A stretch of DNA of 64,000 nucleotides from Cardiocondyla obscurior (Eukaryota > Arthropoda > Insecta > Hymenoptera > Formicidae): contig NC_091865.1 of NCBI RefSeq assembly GCF_019399895.1, forward strand, positions 4,283,001 through 4,347,000, given 5' to 3'. Shown in pieces: positions 1 to 64,000 of the stretch; position 1 is the stretch's first letter; each line of letters opens with the position of its first letter. A program made the translations under genes and the position numbers. The notes under the pieces are model-generated. The model did not search any database. It was given only the letters and a program-made list of their open reading frames with translations, and had not been told where the DNA came from.

Positions 1-1013
1 ATGTACGAAAAACTAAACCAGATTAATTCAAGTGTTCTGATCTTTATACTACAATATGATAGTACTGAAAAGAGAAAATCACATGATTCCTTATTCATAA
101 TATTTCATATGTAACTTATCGTTAGTTATAGTGTACGTGCTACGTATACATATTGCAGTTTCCCTTATTACTACGTATGTGCAGTTAAAAAATTACAAAA
201 TTGCAAAAAGAAAAAGAAATTATTTTTCCGCATGTCAGTTTTCTAGAGCGGAATATTGAGGTCGTACGAATAAGTAAATTCCCTCGAGGCAAATACAATG
301 TTATATTTTATTTCGTGCGTTTCCGTCGTAGTACATTGTCCCCTGCAGAAAAAATGGGGGAAAAAACTCAGTCGCAACAGAAACGAAGCCCATTTCTTCT
401 ATACAAACATCAATTCGCTACTGTACATATTAGTCACGCGTGCGGACGCGTTACATCACTCGTCTTATGAACCATCACGCGTACAGAGTAATCTCTCTGC
501 TTCTGGACACGAAGAAAGGACGGGAAAGAGTGGAAGCAAAGGGCTTGGGGCACGAGAATGTCTCCGTTCGAATATCGACTAATTAACTCGCATCGCCGTC
601 GCGTTAGGCACAACTATAATTACATCGCGATAAGTGGATCGTAGAAATGAGAATATTTCTTTTCTCTCACATTCGAAATAATCTCTTCCTTCCACTAGTT
701 TCCTTGTGCGTGCATTTATTTTTCCTCTCCTCGAAATATTTACAAATATTTCAGTTAGCTTCGCTGACTCGGTGCACTTTTCACTTCTCCACATCGTATT
801 TTTTATAATGCTAACGGTTATTTTTACATTCAACATCGATAAACACTCACGACGTAGGACTAATAAAATTTCTATCATCTCCTTTCGATTAAACGGAAAG
901 GAGCAAGAGTACTCGTCGGCTCTCGATAATCGTGCATCTAGACGAAAATAACGAAGAAGAGGCAGAGTATATAATTAAAATTAAAACCGCCTAATTAAAT
1001 CGATACATCGCTG

Positions 1014-1015
<2 letters not shown>

Positions 1016-1048
<33 letters not shown>
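1016..1048. repeat. poly-T run, 33 bp
   Basis: Uninterrupted T run in the 3' flank of wake. Similar A/T runs of 17 to 30 bp recur, for example at 4701-4723 and near 25368, 30481, 35408, 36990, 54075 and 57919. Confidence 0.95.
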
Positions 1049-1049
<1 letters not shown>

Positions 1050-3428
1050 TCTTTATCAATCGTCTTTATCAAACTCACTTTCTTATTTTTACTTTTGTCT
1101 GAAATATTGGTCTTTAATATATTTGGCGATGCATGGATTTACATATGCAGTCAATAAGATTTACTCTGCCTCTCTAACAATCATCGATCTTTTGCCACTT
1201 GGTTGATAAAAAAATATGTGCACCATCCTCGCTAAATGCAAGTGGCCCCTCGGTGCACGATACTACTGCTCAATAAGCGTGATAATATTGTGATTCGAGT
1301 CTTCGAATATACGGCCAAATCGAATCTGCGACGTGAAGGACGGATTTCACGATAGGCATCTGCAATCGGACAGTCCGAAATTTAGACTTTTCTTTAACAG
1401 ATCGATATTACGCAGGGTTTCAATGAGCGAAATAAGAGAAATATAGATTTACAGCAGTCAATAACACGCACATAACGCGCACGTGCGTTTTTTTTTTTTT
1501 TTTTTTCTCTCTCTTAACTTTTGTTTCACTTCGTTACTTATGCTATCTTCTTGTCATTCGGATAGCTAAAAGCAAATCTGTCTTTTTTAAATACCCTGCG
1601 CTCCTCTGTTAATTAGTCAAATGTCTACACATAAGTCTAGATGTTGCGCTAATTAATCTCGCTGGGAGATCGAATATCAAGTGTGCAACGTGATCTCGAA
1701 ACATTTGAGGAAGTTTGTCGCGTGATAATATTGTGCAGTAATATTGTGCGGTTAGGGTAATAGTCAGCAAACCACTATATATGCTACGGTAGTTATCGAA
1801 TTGATTAATACACATCGGCCACCGTTCCATTTTTTTCTTCTAATCGAATATAATCATTTGCATGTGGCAACGTATCAACCTCGCTATTATATTCTTTAAA
1901 AATTTTGCTAAAATGAGCTATTTAACGCGTAAAAGTTAATTCTCTTTTAGTAGATATTTTTCTTATTAATTGTTTATTCTTATAAATCTGATCCGATGCC
2001 TGTCAATTTTAGATTCCAAATAATTTCTAACGAAACGAGTAACGCATTTTTATATGTGCCATAGTGTAAAATAGAAATTTATAAATCGGAACAAAAAAAT
2101 ACAACTTATTCATTATTATTAAAGCAATAGTAGATTAATAATACTCTTTGTTGTGTTATGTACAACAGTCTATAAGCCTCTTCATTCTATATTATAATAA
2201 CTAACTATAAAATTGGTTACGAGGTTATTCGCTGTTTTAGATTTAACATATTCTTCAACTAAAATTTTAAATAACTTTTTTTTATTTTTCTGTCTTTCGT
2301 TCAATTTTCTCTCATATCGCATATGGATGTTTTAAAACCATCGGAAACCCTCTTAAGGGCAAATTTCTTAAAAGATTTTAATTTCCTATAATCTTGGATT
2401 TTTGTCTTAAAATTTTTTGAAGAAAGTTGACTTAAGAGGACACCCTGATCATTTTTATCAATAAAATTTATCGGTATTAAAATTGATCGTGCTTTTCCTA
2501 AAATATATACTTTTTATTCTAAGCCGTTTTTAAATGATGCTACCAGACTTTAGGAACTTTTTATTCTTTAATTTGTTATTCTATTTTGAATATTGAAAAA
2601 AGGTATATTGTATCAGATTGACACGCATAAAAAAAATGCACGTAACATTTTTTTTTTGTCCTATTTCCTGGTAACACGAATCTAGTCAAGCAGAAAGTAT
2701 GTCATGTGTAATTATCATCTTTATAACTTTGTAATTAGAACGTAAAACACTTTTTTTTTTTTTACAGACATTTTAGAATTTTAATAGTATAAATATAAAA
2801 TTTTTGCTGCCTTGAAAAAGGTATCCTTATCGACTCAAAGTATCCAAGTAATTTCTCTATTACATTTGTCTTATGCTTTAAAAGTTTCGACTAATTTCAC
2901 AGTAATGAACCATGCTTGGATACAACAAATTGCGACGTAAGGAATAATGAGATCTTTCAAGGAGCTTATATACTTGTATATATCCACTTGATAATATATA
3001 CTGCATACGCTGTATACGCATTCTATTAATACAAAATCGAATAAAACACTGAGATCGGTATACGTAAAATATAACAGTATGTCTCAAGTATTATTAATTT
3101 ACAAACTAACATTCTAAGAATATTACAGATCGATGCTTGAATTTCCGAGTTGGAATGTACAAGCGTGAGATAAAACATATTGTATTTTTCACTGGTACTT
3201 ATCACCCTGGTAACGATCCCTTGAGGTCATCTACGTTACGGCTTTTTATAATCAACAATTAGTTGTTTGTCGAGAAGCATCGATAAAACATACATTTATG
3301 TATAACAATAAAATTAGACCAGAATATAATTGCTTACAAAAAATTAAATTTTTTTCACAAAAAATCTATTTTATCTATAAAAAGTAAAAAGTAGATGATA
3401 GACATTTTAACGAGCAATTTTTGAAAAG

Positions 3429-3464
3429 TTTATTAAACTTCTTAAGACTAATATAACATTTATT
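3429..3464 (-). terminator. candidate poly(A) signals of wake
   Basis: Two AATAAA hexamers lie on the minus strand at 3464-3459 and 3434-3429, about 390 to 420 bases after the wake stop codon. They would define a short 3' UTR. The sequence is AT-rich, so chance matches are likely. Confidence 0.3.
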
Positions 3465-3851
3465 AAGAGGCCAAGCATTCTTTTTCTCGAATAAAATAAT
3501 TTTAAATGTACAATTTGTTTTTGACACTCTCACAATTAGTAATCGGATCTTACAGAGTTATATTTTTTTAAGAATATCCAAGAATAAATTGGAAGAAATT
3601 TTTAAGGGAAGCAGCTCTCGTTGAATCATAAAGCGTTATATGAATTACTAACGTCTCTTCTTTAAATAGTCGCTGTTGATTAAAACATTTCATTTGTTGG
3701 TAGTGTCGTTTAAGACGTACGACTAGGATGGTTTATGCGAAATATCGTTTTCAGGGAACGTTACGTTTACACGTATAGAACGTAATGAAATTCAATTTAC
3801 ATTATTCGGTAAATAGATCATCGTTCACTTAGAAATTACGCTTTACTTTTG

Positions 3852-61591
<57,740 letters not shown>

Positions 61592-61615
61592 TCTGCGTCC
61601 TAATACTCCCAACAC

Positions 61616-64000
61616 CTACGAACAGTCGAGAAAATTTAATTAACATTCAATTTTTATCAAACATAGTTCTTTTTCTTTTTAATTTTAAGTGGGTCGCTGT
61701 TTCTAACAAACTTTAAATTATGCAACCAATAAAATAAAGAGGAAAATTTCCTCGCGAGATCAGACACGACAGTTTCTGGTTTCTGGTTTCTGGTTTATGT
61801 TTATCGTTAAATGCAATATTGGTCGTGACATACACGTATCTCGCCCGGGGGCGTCATTTATGGATAAATTTGCGGACCGATTATTGCGATCTCGATCATT
61901 GAACATTTTCCGGTAGCAATTATTTGATGCTGTTATAGGCTACCAGCTTTTGCCACTATTACTTGAGCAGCAATCCATCTATTCGCTTGCGTTAATACGC
62001 TTCGCCGCTCATGCCTAATTCAATTAATGAACAACGTAGCAGATTCTTCGAGTTTCACCGAGTATAAAGCCAAATTGTAATTGAAATTTGTGTGCGACGA
62101 CGAACACAACGTAGGTTATAACCTAAGAATTTATCACTGAAACATTATTACTATAATATTACATTTTTTACATTATAAATATTAATATTTAGTATTTCTT
62201 TTGTAGATTTTGCCAAACAAACCATTAATTATCATAAAGTCTGTTAAACATTCTAATGTAAAATCTTTTATTTCTCAAGATGAAAAAAAAGAAAAAAATT
62301 AAGATATACCTACTATTTGTTGAGGCTCAGCGACTCGTATACGATAAAGTCAAAGTCTCTTTAAAGATTTTATTAGCGATATACTTGGTTGCAAAATATT
62401 TTAAAATAAACGGAAATTTCTCTATACGTGATTAATTTCACGAACACTATGCAATTCGTTGAGGCAAATGAGTCTTAACGAGCGAAAGAGCGTCGCGCAC
62501 ACAACTTATTACATGCAGCTAACATAATTTACACAGCCTTAGTATCGAGCTAGGTAAATTTTTCGTAATATAACCGAAGCCATTATAAGCTCGTTCTTGC
62601 GTTGGAAGGATTAAATTCCATTACGGAATCCGTTGCTGTTTATCGATCTCTCGTCGGAGAGATCAAAGTGGATTGGTTAGGTACGACGCTCAAAGCGAAA
62701 GCTGCCTTTATATTAAAACATATAACCAGACTAAAATTAATCGAAATTTACATTTAGTTACAAATTATACAACGTGAACGGTGCGCTATTGATTGCCTGT
62801 AAATTAATGTTAATATATACTGGGACCAACGTCACTGTTTTGTCAAGCGGGTGACATTAGCTCGCCGTCGACAAATCAGAAGGCGTCACAGCGACGCGAG
62901 TTAATTAAAACAAATAATTTAATTGCTCACAGCCAGTGAAAAAATAATTTTTATCCCGCGCGTTGTCGGGAACGCGGTAGAAATGTCCATAAACAACACT
63001 ATTTGTGCCGACACCCGAGAAGAGGAGGCACTCCCTTTTCATCTTTTTACAATATGATACGCAAACAGAACCACAGATGTTTTCTTCGAAAATACATTGG
63101 TTCATCATTTTATGTTTTATTTGTCGTTCGAAGAATATTCTAATATTAGATCTCGTATATTTCGGTGTGCCGCGCGCGATTTTCCGGTATCGATTTAACG
63201 TCTCACACGACGATTAATACCCCATGAAGCAATTATTGTCCAATTATCCTATAATTATTAGCTGATTATTCCGTAAATTGCTTTAAGCGCTTTCCTAACG
63301 CGTTGGCATTCGCGCGTGATTTTCGAACGGCGAGTTTTGAGTGGGTCGAAATAAATCAACTTGTATGTTCGATAGTATTGACAAGAAAATATAGCGCCTA
63401 GACAATGATTGATGCTGCGACTCGTAACCCCTCAGCTTTTTTAGGAATCGAGGTCAGAACGCCACATTCTTTCGTATGTCTCCGATACATCGCATGCAGC
63501 GGGGCATAGTTTGATATTATTTGTGCACTTGGCATATAGGTACGTATCGATCTCTGATCGTAACATTGCAGACACAGCGTATTTAAACTTTAATCGTGAA
63601 AATTGAATTTCGCTTTTAAAATAATTTAAAATAGTACTATCGTACTTTGTTCGTTTTAAATGAGAAGAAAACTTTAGTTCGTCTATTTATTACTTTCGCC
63701 GAACTAGAATCTTTTGAATTTTATCGATCCACCGAGAATTATGCACGCTTTTGAATAACGTTTATTGTTCGCATCAACTATTGGTATTCACAGGAGCGAG
63801 AGCGTAACAGTGGCCAGCGGAAAATGTAGGAGTAGAAATATATTAGAGGCGAGATCCGCTTTCCTGCAATCCGTTCTGCCAACTTATGTGAATTACTAAA
63901 TAAATCTTATTACCAATCACGTCGAAAAGTTTCCGTTCTTTCTTCGATCGCGGGCCATCCATTAAAAGTGTAACCTAACACAAATAACAAGAATAGTGGA
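61616..64000. other. upstream of the first recognised wake coding exon, no gene seen
   Basis: AT-rich sequence with a TTTCTGG triplicate at 61773-61796. No promoter or further exon could be identified. Confidence 0.5.

Larger units (their letters stand above)
1..3851. other. 3' UTR and downstream flank of wake, no coding gene seen
   Basis: Mostly AT-rich sequence. It contains T runs at 1016-1048 and near 1490-1506, and a weak inverted pair CCTCTTAAG/CTTAAGAGG about 70 bases apart near 2350-2435. Short open frames (up to 99 codons) show no protein character. Confidence 0.5.

Noticed and set aside
2340..2450. Inverted CCTCTTAAG motifs about 70 bases apart, considered as a MITE
   Set aside because: Arms are only 9 bp, with no target-site duplication or second copy seen in the window.

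Overview
The window is insect nuclear DNA, most likely hymenopteran and ant-like. This is inferred from AT-rich introns with abundant CpG, GC-richer exons, many short A/T homopolymers and a single-copy invertebrate-type gene. No bacterial, plasmid or CRISPR features are visible, and I recognised no intact transposon.

Main gene. Nearly the whole window (3852 to 61591) is one long minus-strand gene, the insect orthologue of Drosophila wide awake (wake), known in vertebrates as Ankfn1/Nmf9. I could assemble fifteen coding exons whose splice sites and reading phases all agree. In order from the N-terminus they give a basic leader (61.5 kb), Ser/Arg/Pro-rich disordered exons (41.3, 40.5, 39.5 and 36.8 kb), two ankyrin repeats (13.9 and 11.5 kb), a linker, a fibronectin type III domain (8.0 kb), a long conserved core containing the peptide GLYLGYLK (7.8 to 6.2 kb), a Ser/Thr-rich region (6.0 to 5.2 kb) and a C-terminal Ras-association domain ending at 3852. 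The full model is 1425 residues. A 434-codon alternative N-terminal exon (16252 to 14950) can splice in phase to the same ankyrin-encoding body. A hexanucleotide-rich exon near 33.5 kb may be its 5' untranslated leader.

Nested plus-strand units. Two transcription units appear to lie antisense inside wake introns. (1) 9.4 to 11.2 kb: a multi-exon, probably non-coding transcript with three exons derived from one tandemly duplicated unit; each copy ends at the same splice-donor position. (2) 52.4 to 57.5 kb: four phase-compatible exons encoding a 136 to 189 residue protein with an acidic poly-Asp tail, whose family I do not recognise.

Other points. Exon 40597-40469 is open in two frames, and including or skipping the two flanking exons together would switch the frame used. 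A long, nearly perfect foldback (36488-36605) lies just inside the intron behind a wake exon. The remaining sequence (16.3-33.4, 34-36.6, 41.4-52.4, 57.5-61.4 and 61.6-64 kb) reads as intronic or flanking DNA with microsatellites. The wake promoter is not visible and may lie beyond 64 kb.
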